From an uncultured Burkholderiales bacterium (lineage in GTDB: Bacteria > Pseudomonadota > Gammaproteobacteria > Burkholderiales > Burkholderiaceae), in the NCBI GenBank assembly GCA_946480465.1, contig CAMLJY010000001.1, positions 124,001 to 188,000 on the forward strand: a DNA stretch of 64,000 nucleotides, given 5' to 3'. Below the pieces are notes generated by a model. That model made no database searches. It had not been told where the DNA came from and saw only the letters and a program-made list of their open reading frames with translations. Both the position numbers and the translations under genes were made by a program. Of this stretch, positions 44,513 through 54,432 are shown piece after piece (position 1 is the stretch's first letter; every line of letters starts with the position of its first letter).

Positions 44513-45963
44513 TGACGCACGAAGGGCGCGGCCCGCTGGTGCGCACCGCGGCCGTGGCCACGCTGGCGCTGCTGGCCGCGGGCGTGCTGATGCTGGCCGG
44601 CTGCGCGACCCCCGGTGCTCCGGCGACGCCGCTGGCCCGCACCACACCGGCGCAGGCGGGGCTGGCCGGTTCGGCCCCGTTGCCTGCGGTGGATGCGGCA
44701 TGGTGGCGTGGGTTCGGCGATGCGGCGCTGGACCGGCTGGTCGAGCAGGCGCTGGCGGGCCAGCCCACTCTGCAGGCCGCGGCGGCCCGTGTGGCGCGCG
44801 CGGAGGCCGGTGTGGCCGCCACCCGGGCCGCCACCCGGGCCGCCAACGGTCCGCAGCTCACGTTGGGCGCGGACCTCACGCGCCAGCGCTACACCGAGAC
44901 CGGCCTGGTGCCGCCGCCGATCGCCGGCAGCCAGCGCACCTCGGCCACGCTGCAGGCCACTGGAAGCTGGGAGCTGGATTTCTTCGGCCGCCATGAAGCC
45001 GCGCTGCAGTCGGCCATCGGCCAGCGGCGCGCGGCGCAGGCGGAGTTCGCGGCGGCGCGGGTGTTGCTGGCGTCACGCGTCGCGCAGGCCTACGTGGGCC
45101 TGGCGCGGTTGCACGACCAGCGCCGCGTTGCCGAGCGCGCGCTGGCCCAGCGCGAGGCCATGCTGCAGCTGACCCGCCAGCGCGTGGCCGGCGGCGTCGA
45201 CACGCAGGTGGAACTGCGCCAGGCCGAGGCCGCCGTGCCCGAGGTGCGGCAGCAGATCGAGGCGCTGGACGAGCAGGTCACGCTGGCGCGCCACCAGCTG
45301 GCCGTGCTGAGTGGCCAGCCGCCGCAGGCCCTGGCCGGCCTGACGCCCACGCTGCAGCCCCTGCATGCCGACCCCGTGCCGGCGACGCTGGGTGCGGACC
45401 TGCTCGGCCGGCGGCCCGACGTGGCGGCCGCCCGCTGGCGCATCGAGGCCGCGGCGCAGGACGTGCAGGGCGCGCGCGCCGCGTTCTATCCCAACGTCAA
45501 CCTGGCCGGTTTCATCGCCTTGTCCTCGCTCGGGCTGGACCGCCTGTTGTCGCTCGACAGCGGCAACGCCGGCTTCGGCCCGGCGCTGCGGCTGCCGCTG
45601 TTCGATGGCGGCCGGCTGCGCGCGCAGCTGAAGGGCCGCGAGGCCGACGTGGACGCGGCCATCGCCGCCTACAACGGCGCGGTGCTCGATGCCGCGCGCG
45701 AGGTGGCCGATGCCGCCGCGTCGCTGCGCTCGATCGAGCGGCAGCAGGTGGAGCAGGCGCGTGCGCAGGCCGCGGCCGAAAGCGCCTACGACTTCGCCCA
45801 GCAGCGCTACCGCGCCGGCCTGGGCACCTACCTGACCGTGCTCAGCGCCGAGAGCGGCGTGCTCGCGCAGCGCCGCCTGGGCGCCGACCTGAAGGCACGC
45901 GCGCTGGACACCCGCGTCGCGCTGATGCGGGCGCTGGGCGGCGGCTGGACCGAACAACTGTGA
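44509..45963 (+). CDS. NodT family outer-membrane efflux lipoprotein
   Basis: A 484-aa TolC-like channel. The lipoprotein signal ends in LAGCATP. The typical NodT segments follow: WWRGFGDAALDRLVEQAL, SWELDFFGRHEAAL, GADLLGRRPDVAAARWRIEAA, FYPNVNLAGF and PLFDGGRLRA. It should supply the outer-membrane exit for the EmrAB-type pump encoded downstream. AAGGAGGAC lies upstream of overlapping ATG codons. Either the first or second (44509 or 44512) may be used. Confidence 0.93.
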   Translation: MMTHEGRGPLVRTAAVATLALLAAGVLMLAGCATPGAPATPLARTTPAQAGLAGSAPLPAVDAAWWRGFGDAALDRLVEQALAGQPTLQAAAARVARAEAGVAATRAATRAANGPQLTLGADLTRQRYTETGLVPPPIAGSQRTSATLQATGSWELDFFGRHEAALQSAIGQRRAAQAEFAAARVLLASRVAQAYVGLARLHDQRRVAERALAQREAMLQLTRQRVAGGVDTQVELRQAEAAVPEVRQQIEALDEQVTLARHQLAVLSGQPPQALAGLTPTLQPLHADPVPATLGADLLGRRPDVAAARWRIEAAAQDVQGARAAFYPNVNLAGFIALSSLGLDRLLSLDSGNAGFGPALRLPLFDGGRLRAQLKGREADVDAAIAAYNGAVLDAAREVADAAASLRSIERQQVEQARAQAAAESAYDFAQQRYRAGLGTYLTVLSAESGVLAQRRLGADLKARALDTRVALMRALGGGWTEQL

Positions 45964-45974
45964 AGAAGACGACC

Positions 45975-47222
45975 ATGGACAAGAGCGACTCATCTGCTGC
46001 CGCGGCCGCACCGGCGGGCGCTGCCGCCGCGGCGCCTGCCGCCCGCCGCAAGGCCCTGGCCGCGCTGGGCGGCGTGCTGGCCGCCGGTGCCATCGGCTGG
46101 GCCGCGTGGTACGCGCTGGTGGCCAGCCGCGTCGAGCACACCGACAACGCCTACGTGCAGGGCCATGTCGTGCAGATAACGTACCAGGTCCCCGGCACCG
46201 TCGTCGCCATCCACGCCGACGACACCGACACGGTGAAGGCCGGCCAGCCGCTGGTCAGGCTGGACCCGGCCGATGCCCGGCTGGCGCTGGAGCAGGCCGA
46301 GGCGCAGCTGGCCCAGACCGTGCGCGAGGTGCGCACGCTGTACGCCAACAACGCCACGCTGGGCGCCCAAGTGGCGTTGCGCGACGCCGAGGTGGCGCGC
46401 GCCCAGGCCGAGCTGGCGCGGGTGCAGGACGACGTCAAGCGCCGCCAGCCGCTGGTGGCCACCGGCGCCGTGGGGCAGGAGGAATTCGCGCATTCGAAGG
46501 CGCAGGTGGCGGCGGCGCAGGGCGCGCTGGCGGCGGCGCAGTCGGCGGCCGCCGCGGCGCGGCAGGCCCTGGCCTCGAACCAGGTGATGACCGCCGGCAC
46601 CGCGGTCGAGCAGCACCCTGGCGTGCAGCGCGCCGCCGGCGGCGTGCGCGAGGCCTGGCTGGCGCTGAAGCGCGCCGAGCTGCGCGCGCCGGTCGACGGC
46701 GTCGTGGCGCGGCGCAGCGTGCAGGTGGGCCAGCGCGTGGCCGCCGGCGCGCCGCTGATGACGGTGGTGGCGCTGGACAAGCTGTGGGTCGATGCCAACT
46801 TCAAGGAAGGGCAGCTGAAGAAGCTGCGCATCGGCCAGACGGCCACGCTGGTGGCCGACGTCTACGGCGAGAAGGTGGAATACCGCGGCACCGTGGCCGG
46901 CCTGGGCGCCGGCACCGGCGCGGCCTTTGCGCTGCTGCCGGCGCAGAACGCCACCGGCAACTGGATCAAGGTGGTGCAGCGGGTGCCGGTGCGCATCACG
47001 CTGGACCCGAAGGAGCTGGCGGCGCATCCGCTGCGGGTGGGGCTGTCGATGGAGGTCACCGTGGACGTTCAGGACGGCAGCGGCTCGCCGCTGGCGGCGG
47101 CCGCCAAGGTGGCGACGACGCAGACCACGCAGGTCTTCGATGCGCTGGCGCGCGAGGCCGAGGCCGAGGTGCAGCGCATCGTCAAGGCCAACCTGGGCCA
47201 CGGCGCGACGCGGGTGCACTGA
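45975..47222 (+). CDS. emrA: EmrA-like membrane fusion protein
   Basis: A 415-aa HlyD/EmrA adaptor with one N-terminal transmembrane helix after an Ala-rich cytoplasmic leader. EHTDNAYVQGHVVQI is the EmrA signature. The coiled-coil hairpin is in the middle, then LRAPVDGVVARRSVQVGQRV and the KLWVDANFKEGQL barrel motif. It bridges the EmrB pump and the NodT channel. A GTG at 45960 overlapping the NodT stop is an alternative start. I took the ATG at 45975. Confidence 0.93.
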   Translation: MDKSDSSAAAAAPAGAAAAAPAARRKALAALGGVLAAGAIGWAAWYALVASRVEHTDNAYVQGHVVQITYQVPGTVVAIHADDTDTVKAGQPLVRLDPADARLALEQAEAQLAQTVREVRTLYANNATLGAQVALRDAEVARAQAELARVQDDVKRRQPLVATGAVGQEEFAHSKAQVAAAQGALAAAQSAAAAARQALASNQVMTAGTAVEQHPGVQRAAGGVREAWLALKRAELRAPVDGVVARRSVQVGQRVAAGAPLMTVVALDKLWVDANFKEGQLKKLRIGQTATLVADVYGEKVEYRGTVAGLGAGTGAAFALLPAQNATGNWIKVVQRVPVRITLDPKELAAHPLRVGLSMEVTVDVQDGSGSPLAAAAKVATTQTTQVFDALAREAEAEVQRIVKANLGHGATRVH

Positions 47223-47239
47223 GCGTCGAGGCCCGGCCC

Positions 47240-48853
47240 ATGTCCACTGCAAGGTCCGCAGCGCCGAACCCGCCGGCGGCCGCGCCCGTGCCGCCGGCCC
47301 CCGCGATGGCGGTGCCCCCGGCGCCGCTGACCGGCGCGCAGCTGGCGCTGGGCACGATCGCGTTGTCGCTGGCCACGTTCATGAACGTGCTCGACTCGTC
47401 GATCGCGAACGTGTCCATCCCCGCGATCGCCGGTGACCTGGGCGTCAGCCCGGGCCAGGGCACCTGGGTGATCACCAGCTTCGGCGTGGCCAACGCCATC
47501 TCGGTGCCGCTCACCGGCTGGCTCACGCAGCGCTTCGGCGCGGTGCGGCTGTTCACGGCCAGCGTGCTGTTGTTCGTGCTCAGTTCTTGGCTCTGCGGGC
47601 TGGCGCCATCGCTGGAGCTGCTGGTGGCCGCGCGCGTGCTGCAGGGCCTGGTGGCCGGGCCGATGATCCCGCTGTCGCAGACGCTGCTGCTGGCCAGCTA
47701 CCCGCGCGAGAAGGCCGGCACCGCGCTTGCGCTGTGGGGCGTCACCACGCTGGTGGCGCCTGTGGCGGGGCCCTTGCTGGGCGGCTTCATCACCGACAAC
47801 TTCAGCTGGCCGTGGATCTTCTACATCAACATCCCCGTCGGCCTGCTGGCGGCGCTGGCCACCTGGGCCATCTACGCCCAGCGAGAAACGGCCACCCGCC
47901 GCGTGCCGATCGACCGCATCGGCCTGGCGCTGCTGGTCATCGGCGTCGGGGCGCTGCAGCTGATGCTGGACAAGGGCAAGGAGCTGGACTGGTTCGAGTC
48001 GCCGCTGATCGTCGGGCTGGCGATCGCGGCGGTGGTCGGCATCGCGCTGCTCATCGTCTGGGAGCTGACCGACGCCCATCCCGTGGTCGACCTGAGGCTT
48101 TTCGGGCGGCGCAACTTCGCCTTCGGCGCGATCACGCTGTCCATCGCCTACGGCCTCTTCTTCGGCAACGTCGTGCTGCTGCCGCTGTGGCTGCAGCAGT
48201 ACATGGGCTACACCGCCACCGCCGCCGGCATGGCGCTGGCGCCGGTGGGCATCCTGGCCATCGTGCTGACGCCGCTGGTGGGCCGCAAGGTCACGCAGTG
48301 GGATCCGCGCTGGATGAGCACGGCCGCTTTCCTCGGATTTGCCGGCGTGCTGTGGCTGCGTTCCGGCTTCACGCCGCAGACCGACTTCTGGCACATCCTG
48401 CTGCCCACGCTGCTGCAGGGCGCGGCGATGGCCTTCTTCTTCATTCCGCTGACGACGCTGACGCTGGCCGGCCTGCCGCCCGAGCGCATGGCCTCGGCCT
48501 CGGGGCTGTCGAACTTCGTGCGCATCACCGCGGGGGCCGTGGGCACGTCCATCGCCACGACGCTGTGGGAATCGCGTGCTTCGATGCACCACGCCCACCT
48601 GGCGGAGGAACTGGCCTTGGGTGACGCGCCGCTGGCGGCCGTCACCGCCCAGCTGGCGCAGGCGGGCCTGAGCCCGGAGCAGGCGCTGCAGCAGATCAAC
48701 CGGATGGTGGACCAGCAGGCCTTCACGCGCGCGGCGGACGACATCTTCCTGGTCTCCGCCGGCCTCTTCCTGCTGCTGATCGTGATGCTGTGGCCGATGC
48801 GGCGTCCGGTGCCGATGCGCGCGGCCGCGGGCGGTGCGGGCGCAGCGCACTGA
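47240..48853 (+). CDS. emrB: EmrB/QacA family drug efflux MFS (DHA2)
   Basis: A 537-aa 14-helix proton antiporter. Motif D1 as LATFMNVLDSSIANVSIPAI, motif A as GWLTQRFGAVR, motif C as WGVTTLVAPVAGPLLGG, then WPWIFYINIPVGLLA. The C-terminal helix is followed by a basic Ala/Gly tail. It pumps hydrophobic compounds through EmrA and the NodT channel. The Pro/Ala-rich N-terminus is unusually long, about 30 residues before the first helix. Confidence 0.94.
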   Translation: MSTARSAAPNPPAAAPVPPAPAMAVPPAPLTGAQLALGTIALSLATFMNVLDSSIANVSIPAIAGDLGVSPGQGTWVITSFGVANAISVPLTGWLTQRFGAVRLFTASVLLFVLSSWLCGLAPSLELLVAARVLQGLVAGPMIPLSQTLLLASYPREKAGTALALWGVTTLVAPVAGPLLGGFITDNFSWPWIFYINIPVGLLAALATWAIYAQRETATRRVPIDRIGLALLVIGVGALQLMLDKGKELDWFESPLIVGLAIAAVVGIALLIVWELTDAHPVVDLRLFGRRNFAFGAITLSIAYGLFFGNVVLLPLWLQQYMGYTATAAGMALAPVGILAIVLTPLVGRKVTQWDPRWMSTAAFLGFAGVLWLRSGFTPQTDFWHILLPTLLQGAAMAFFFIPLTTLTLAGLPPERMASASGLSNFVRITAGAVGTSIATTLWESRASMHHAHLAEELALGDAPLAAVTAQLAQAGLSPEQALQQINRMVDQQAFTRAADDIFLVSAGLFLLLIVMLWPMRRPVPMRAAAGGAGAAH

Positions 48854-48995
48854 CGGCGCGAAACGCGGAGCGGACCGGACGAGGCGGCAGCGGCTCACGC
48901 TTCCCACGAATGGGGGGAAAAGCCCGTTTCGCCGAGTCGGCGCGATGCAATTCTCACGCTCGCAGGGAGACTCTTTGTGGTCGAATCGACGAACC

Positions 48996-49844
48996 ATGAA
49001 TGCCCCACGCTCCGCCGCCGCGTCCATGCCGCCTGCCGCTGCCGAAAGGGACAGCTGGCTGCGCAAGGCGGGGCGCATCGGCGGCATCAAGCTGGCACTG
49101 GCCGTGCTGCCCCTCGCGGTGCTGCTGGCTGGTGCGGTCGGCGAGGCCATCGGCCAACTCTCGGGCCTGGCCGCGGGCATCGGGGCGGCGCTGGCCGCGG
49201 CGGCCGCGCTGCCGGCGCTGCTGGCGGCGGCGGCCGTGTTCTGGCGCGTGGGCCGGGTGCCGGCCGCGGCGGCTCCAGCCATCGACGTCGCCGCCACGCG
49301 GGACGCGCTGACCGGCGCCTTCACCCAGCGCCACTTCGTCGCCGCCACCGATCGTGAATGGTCCCGCATCCGCCGCCATGGCGAGGATGCCGCACTGCTG
49401 ATGGTCGACGTCGACCACTTCCGCGCCGTCAACGACAAGCACGGCCCCGCCTGCGGCGACGCGGCGCTGGTCGAGATCACCCGCCTGGCTTCCGCCACGC
49501 TGCGCCAGTACGACCTGCTCGCGCGCTTCGGCGGCGGCGTGCTGGTGGTCTACCTGCCGCACACCGACCCCATCGGCGCGCTGGACGTGGCCGAGCGCAT
49601 CCGCGAGCGCGTGGCGGGCTACCGGCTCAGCTGGGAAGGGCAGTCGGTCGGCGTCACCGTCAGCATCGGGGTGGCCGCGGTCGGTGCCGATCACCAGGCG
49701 CTCGACGGCGTGATTGCCGATGCCGGCACAGCGCTGCGCGAGGCCAAGGCCGCCGGCCGCAATTGCGTGCGTGCGGCCCCGGTGCAGCCGCGGCGCGCCG
49801 AGCCCTCCGGCCGTCCCGCCCAGCCCAAGCGCAGCGGCGCCTGA
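48996..49844 (+). CDS. GGDEF-domain protein with destroyed signature (GGGVL)
   Basis: A 282-aa protein with two hydrophobic helices (about 33-82) and a cytoplasmic GGDEF-type domain. Metal-site context is kept (LLMVDVDHFRAVND), as are the flanks RFGG and VVYLPHTDP, but the signature at 179-183 reads GGGVL instead of GG[DE]EF. Diguanylate cyclase activity is therefore unlikely. It may act as a receptor or scaffold. An ATG at 48945 in frame is the alternative start. Confidence 0.85.
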   Translation: MNAPRSAAASMPPAAAERDSWLRKAGRIGGIKLALAVLPLAVLLAGAVGEAIGQLSGLAAGIGAALAAAAALPALLAAAAVFWRVGRVPAAAAPAIDVAATRDALTGAFTQRHFVAATDREWSRIRRHGEDAALLMVDVDHFRAVNDKHGPACGDAALVEITRLASATLRQYDLLARFGGGVLVVYLPHTDPIGALDVAERIRERVAGYRLSWEGQSVGVTVSIGVAAVGADHQALDGVIADAGTALREAKAAGRNCVRAAPVQPRRAEPSGRPAQPKRSGA

Positions 49845-49931
49845 GCCGCTGCCGAGGGACTGGCGCAGCCGTGCCGGGCGGCTCCGAGAGCTTGGCCCTG
49901 CAAGCACTGGGCGCGGGCACGGATTCAAGCG

Positions 49932-49990
49932 CAGCCGGCTTGAATGCCCAGCCGGCTTGAGTGCGCAGCCGGCTCCTTGAAGCACAGCCG
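49932..49990. repeat. 17-bp tandem repeat containing AGCCGGCT
   Basis: Units beginning CAGCCGG start at 49932, 49949, 49966 and 49984, with a period of 17, 17 and 18 bases and the consensus CAGCCGGCTTGANTGCN. The AGCCGGCT core is itself palindromic, so transcripts could form several alternative hairpins. It lies between the convergent GGDEF and AttH-like genes and may act as a bidirectional terminator. Confidence 0.75.
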
Positions 49991-50004
49991 GACCGTCGTC
50001 TCGG

Positions 50005-51123
50005 CTAACCGAGCCTGAGCGGCGCGTAGCGGCCGGTCATCTCCAGGTAGCCCAGACCCACCTCGCGGCCGCTGTCGTCCCGCAGCGCGGACAGGCCTTC
50101 CCAGTAGACCGAGCCGGTGCTCGCGCGGCTGTCGAGTTCCTGCGCGTCCAGCAGCGCCTCGAGGTCGAACCGGCCGGCCGGTGTCGTGACGGTCCAGCGC
50201 ACGGGGTAGACGGCCCCGGTGTCGGGGCTGGTCCAGCTGCGGCGGGCTTCGAACCGCACCTCGCCTGGCGCGAAGATGCGCGCGGGGCCGGCCGCCGCGG
50301 CACCGCCGCCGCGGTGGCTGCCACCGGCCCACACCACGCTGCCATCACGCCGCCGCAGCACGAAGGCGGTGAGCGCACCGCCGTCGTGCAGGTTGATGCC
50401 GATCCAGTCCCAGCCGACCGCGCCTTCGGCCAGCAGCTCGTTGCTCCACTCATGGTCCAGCCAGCCGCGGCCGCCGGCGCGCCGCTGTCGCCCGCCTTGC
50501 GCCAGCGTGGCCTGGACCGCGAGCTGGGGCAGGCTGTAGTAGTGGCTGGCGTGCTGCGGCAGCGGTCCCTTGCGCGAGAAGCCGGCCTGGCCTTGCAGCA
50601 GCAGCGGCTGCGTGGGCGCCAGGTCCAGCGTCAGCGCAAAGCCGGCTTCCGGCGCGGCCAGGCGGGCGGCGTAGCGGCCGTCGCCGCTGCGGCGCAGGCG
50701 CCAGGGACCGATCGCGATGCCGGTGTCCTGCCGCAGCGCATGGGCGTCGGGCAAGGTCTCGTCGCCGGACCAGCGCTGCATGCGCTGCGCATGGCGGTGC
50801 TGCCGGCCCGCGACGTCGGTGATCGCGGCATGGGCGAACAGCAGCTGGCGCGCGGCGAAGCGGCCGGGCAGGTTCGCCGCCAACGACGTGCGGCTGCGGA
50901 AGAAGGTGATCTGCCAGCCGATCGGCGGCGCCTGCGGTGCCTCGCGCAGCCAGCCGGTGGCGTACCACCACTCGGTCCGGGCACCGGGGTGCGCGCCATG
51001 GTCGCGCGGGAAGCGCAAGACGCGGCTCGGCGAGATGGCGTCGTCGTCCGCCGGCAGGGCCGATCGCGCGGGGACGGCGGCCGCGCCCAGCAGCGCCAGC
51101 CAGGCGCGGCGGCGCGGGCTCAC
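50005..51123 (-). CDS. AttH/CrtC-type lipocalin-like protein
   Basis: A 372-aa exported protein, with a short Arg-rich signal (RRRAWLALLGAAAVPARSA, Tat-like but lacking a full RRxFLK). The family signature appears as GARTEWWYATGWL and GWLDHEWSN, with WDWIGINLHDGG, as in AttH and carotenoid 1,2-hydratase. Substrate unknown. The GTG start overlaps the ABC permease stop (GTGA), with AAGGAGG five bases upstream. It is the third gene of an AttEFGH-like set. Confidence 0.87.
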   Translation of the reverse strand: MSPRRRAWLALLGAAAVPARSALPADDDAISPSRVLRFPRDHGAHPGARTEWWYATGWLREAPQAPPIGWQITFFRSRTSLAANLPGRFAARQLLFAHAAITDVAGRQHRHAQRMQRWSGDETLPDAHALRQDTGIAIGPWRLRRSGDGRYAARLAAPEAGFALTLDLAPTQPLLLQGQAGFSRKGPLPQHASHYYSLPQLAVQATLAQGGRQRRAGGRGWLDHEWSNELLAEGAVGWDWIGINLHDGGALTAFVLRRRDGSVVWAGGSHRGGGAAAAGPARIFAPGEVRFEARRSWTSPDTGAVYPVRWTVTTPAGRFDLEALLDAQELDSRASTGSVYWEGLSALRDDSGREVGLGYLEMTGRYAPLRLG

Positions 51124-53660
51124 CAGTCCTCCTTCACTGCCAGCACAGCCTGCCGGGCCGCGGCGCGGCGGGCGCTGAGGGCGGCGGTGAGGCCGCCCGC
51201 CAGCATCACCGCGGCGGCCAGCGCAGCCAGCGGCCCGGCCGGCCAGCGCATCTCCATCGTCCAGTGGAAGCTCTGCGGGTTGACCACGTGCACCAGCACC
51301 AGCGCAATGGCCGCGCCGAGGCCGAGGCCCACCGCGCAGCCGGCCAGCAACCAGGCCAGCGTCTCCAGCGTCACCAGCGCGGTCACCTGGCGGCGCGTCA
51401 GTCCGAGGTGCGCAAGCAGGCCGAATTCCTTGCGCCGCGCCAGCACCTGGGCCGACAGGCTGGCCGCGACACCGACCAGCCCGACCGCGATCGCCACCGC
51501 CTGCAGGTAGCGGGTGACGGCGAAGCTGCGGTCGAAGATGGCCAGCGAGATCCGGCGCAGCTCGGCGGTGCTGGTCACCTCCACCGGCCGCTCGGTGCCG
51601 GCCAGGCGTTTCAGCGCGGCTTCCACCGCCGCGCCGGAGGCGCCGGGTGCCAGCCACACGGCCAGGTCGTTCAGGCCCTCGTCGCCGGTGAGGCGGCGGT
51701 AGTCCGCCAGGTCGATCGCCACCGCGCCGAACTGCCGCGCGTAGTCGCGCCAGATGCCGCGCACCAGCAGTGGCGGCAGGCTGGTGGCTTCGCCGCGGCC
51801 ATCGGTGGGTTCGATCGGCAGCCGGATGCGCTCGCCCACCGCCCAGCCGTACAAGGCGGCCGCCGGCTCGCTGACGAAAACGCTCACCGTGCCCTCCGCC
51901 GGTGCCAGCAGCGTGCCGCGCAGCGGCAGCCTGGCCGCGGGGTCGGCCAGCGGGCGCGCCACCAGCGCCAGCGCCGGCTGGTGCGGGTCGATGGGCAGCG
52001 AGCGCAGCCGCGCCACCTCCACCCGGGCGACGCCGGGCAGCGCGGCGGCGGCGGCGGCAAAGCCGTCGGGCAGCAGAGCATGTTCGGCCGCGGCGGCGCT
52101 GGGCGCGGTGCGCAGGTACAGGTCGGCCGGCAGCACCTGGTCGAGCCAGGTGCTCACGGCGTCGCGGAAGCTGGCGACCATGACCGTCAGCGCGACCGAC
52201 AGCGCGAGGCTCGCGACCACGCCGGCCACCGTGGCGCTGGCGGTGTGCCGTGCGAAGCGGGCGCGCCGCAGCGCCAGCAGCCACAGCGCCGAGCCCGGCG
52301 TTCCCTGGCGTTCCAGCAGCGCCTGCACCGCCACCGGCACCAGCGCCACGCCCCCGGCCAGCAGCAGCGCCACCGCGGCATAGGCGGCGATGGGCAACCC
52401 GGCGATCGGCGGTGCCGCCGCCAGCAGGCCGCCGGCCGCCAGCGCCGCCAGCCCGGGTGCCGCGCGCGGCGGCCGCTGCGGTCCGCTGCCCAGGCCCTTG
52501 AGGGCCAGCGCGGGCGCCAGCCGTTCCGCCTGCCGCGCCGGCCACCAGGCACCGGCCACCGTGGCCGCGACGCCGAGCACGAAGCACGCGGCCAGCGGCA
52601 GCGGCGGCCACTGCAGCTGCGGCGCCAGGCCGGGGAAGTAACCGCCGCCGAGGTCGGCACCCAGCAGGCGCAGCGCGGTCCAGGCCAGTGCCGCGCCGCC
52701 GGCCAGGCCCAGCGCGCTGCCGGCGACGCCGATGGCCGCGCTTTCCAGCAGCACCAGCCGCCGGCGCTCGCGCGCGGCCAGGCCCAGCACGCCCAGCAGG
52801 GCCAGCGTCGGCGTGCGCTGCGCCACCGACAGCGAGACCACCGAATAGACCAGGAAGCCGCCGACCAGCAGCGCCACCAGGGCCAGCACGCCCAGGTTGA
52901 CGCGGTAGGCGAGCGAGAGGTTGGAGATGCGCTGCAGCGCTTCATCGGCCGCGGCCACGCGCACCTGCGGCGGCAGCGTCTGCGCGGCGAGCCAGGCGCC
53001 GCGGTCGGTGCCGGCGGCCAACTTCAGGTCGATGCGGCTCAGCACGCCGTCCCGGCCGAAGCCGTGCTGCGCGGCCGCCAGGTCCAGCACCACCAGCGGC
53101 GTGCCGCCCGCGGCCACGCTGCCGCCGACGCGGAAGCGGCGCCAGCCGCCCGGCGATTGCAGCTCGATCTCGTCGCCGGCTACCAGCTTCAGCCCGGCCA
53201 GCGCGGCCGGGTTGGGCCAGGCCAGCGTGGGGTCCAGCACCGCGGTGGCGCCCGAGGCCGCCGCCGAGGGCCGCGGCATCAGCGCCGGCGCGGTGGCGGC
53301 GACCTGCAGCGCATCGATGCCCAGCACGCGCAGCGGCAGCGGCGGCATCGCGCTGCCATCGGCGCGCCGCGCCAGCGTGTCGATCTCGACCACCGGGCTC
53401 AGCGCGGCCACGCGCTCGTCCAGCGCCAGACTGCCGACCAGCGCATCGGCAAAGCCCTCGCGCCGGGTGCCGGCCAGCACCACGTCGGGCTCGCCGTTGA
53501 CGGCCCGCACCGCCTGGCCGAATTCGCTCAGCGCGGCGTGGTTGATCAGCTGCACCGAGCTGGCCAGCGCCACGCCCAGCGCCACCGCCAGCAGCGCGGC
53601 GGCATGGCGCCAGGGGTGGTGGCGCCATTCGGCCCAACTGAGCGGCAGCAGCCTCAGCAT
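51120..53660 (-). CDS. FtsX-like ABC permease (AttFG-like fused form)
   Basis: An 846-aa permease. One N-terminal helix is followed by a large periplasmic domain, then three helices (about 240-380), a second helix-periplasm segment, and three C-terminal helices, so it looks like two FtsX/MacB units fused. Landmarks: RHAAALLAVALGVALASS, LAYRVNLGVLALVALLVGGF and RKEFGLLAHLGLTRRQV. It works with the ATPase encoded ten bases upstream, probably moving a lipid or hydrophobic compound. Confidence 0.88.
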   Translation of the reverse strand: MLRLLPLSWAEWRHHPWRHAAALLAVALGVALASSVQLINHAALSEFGQAVRAVNGEPDVVLAGTRREGFADALVGSLALDERVAALSPVVEIDTLARRADGSAMPPLPLRVLGIDALQVAATAPALMPRPSAAASGATAVLDPTLAWPNPAALAGLKLVAGDEIELQSPGGWRRFRVGGSVAAGGTPLVVLDLAAAQHGFGRDGVLSRIDLKLAAGTDRGAWLAAQTLPPQVRVAAADEALQRISNLSLAYRVNLGVLALVALLVGGFLVYSVVSLSVAQRTPTLALLGVLGLAARERRRLVLLESAAIGVAGSALGLAGGAALAWTALRLLGADLGGGYFPGLAPQLQWPPLPLAACFVLGVAATVAGAWWPARQAERLAPALALKGLGSGPQRPPRAAPGLAALAAGGLLAAAPPIAGLPIAAYAAVALLLAGGVALVPVAVQALLERQGTPGSALWLLALRRARFARHTASATVAGVVASLALSVALTVMVASFRDAVSTWLDQVLPADLYLRTAPSAAAAEHALLPDGFAAAAAALPGVARVEVARLRSLPIDPHQPALALVARPLADPAARLPLRGTLLAPAEGTVSVFVSEPAAALYGWAVGERIRLPIEPTDGRGEATSLPPLLVRGIWRDYARQFGAVAIDLADYRRLTGDEGLNDLAVWLAPGASGAAVEAALKRLAGTERPVEVTSTAELRRISLAIFDRSFAVTRYLQAVAIAVGLVGVAASLSAQVLARRKEFGLLAHLGLTRRQVTALVTLETLAWLLAGCAVGLGLGAAIALVLVHVVNPQSFHWTMEMRWPAGPLAALAAAVMLAGGLTAALSARRAAARQAVLAVKEDW

Positions 53661-53669
53661 GCGGCGCGC

Positions 53670-54314
<645 letters not shown>

Positions 54315-54432
54315 GGGGGCGGAAAGCGCCTCAGCCGGCAAGCGCCGCGCCCGGCGGCGATGGGCAGGGCGCAGGCGTCGTCGTCTCGGGGTTCACCGGG
54401 CCGATTGTGGCCTGCGCCGGCCGGGCGGTTCC

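Noticed and set aside
50005..51123. Calling the protein a carotenoid hydratase
   Set aside because: No carotenoid genes are nearby and the family is broader. Only the lipocalin-like AttH/CrtC fold is supported.
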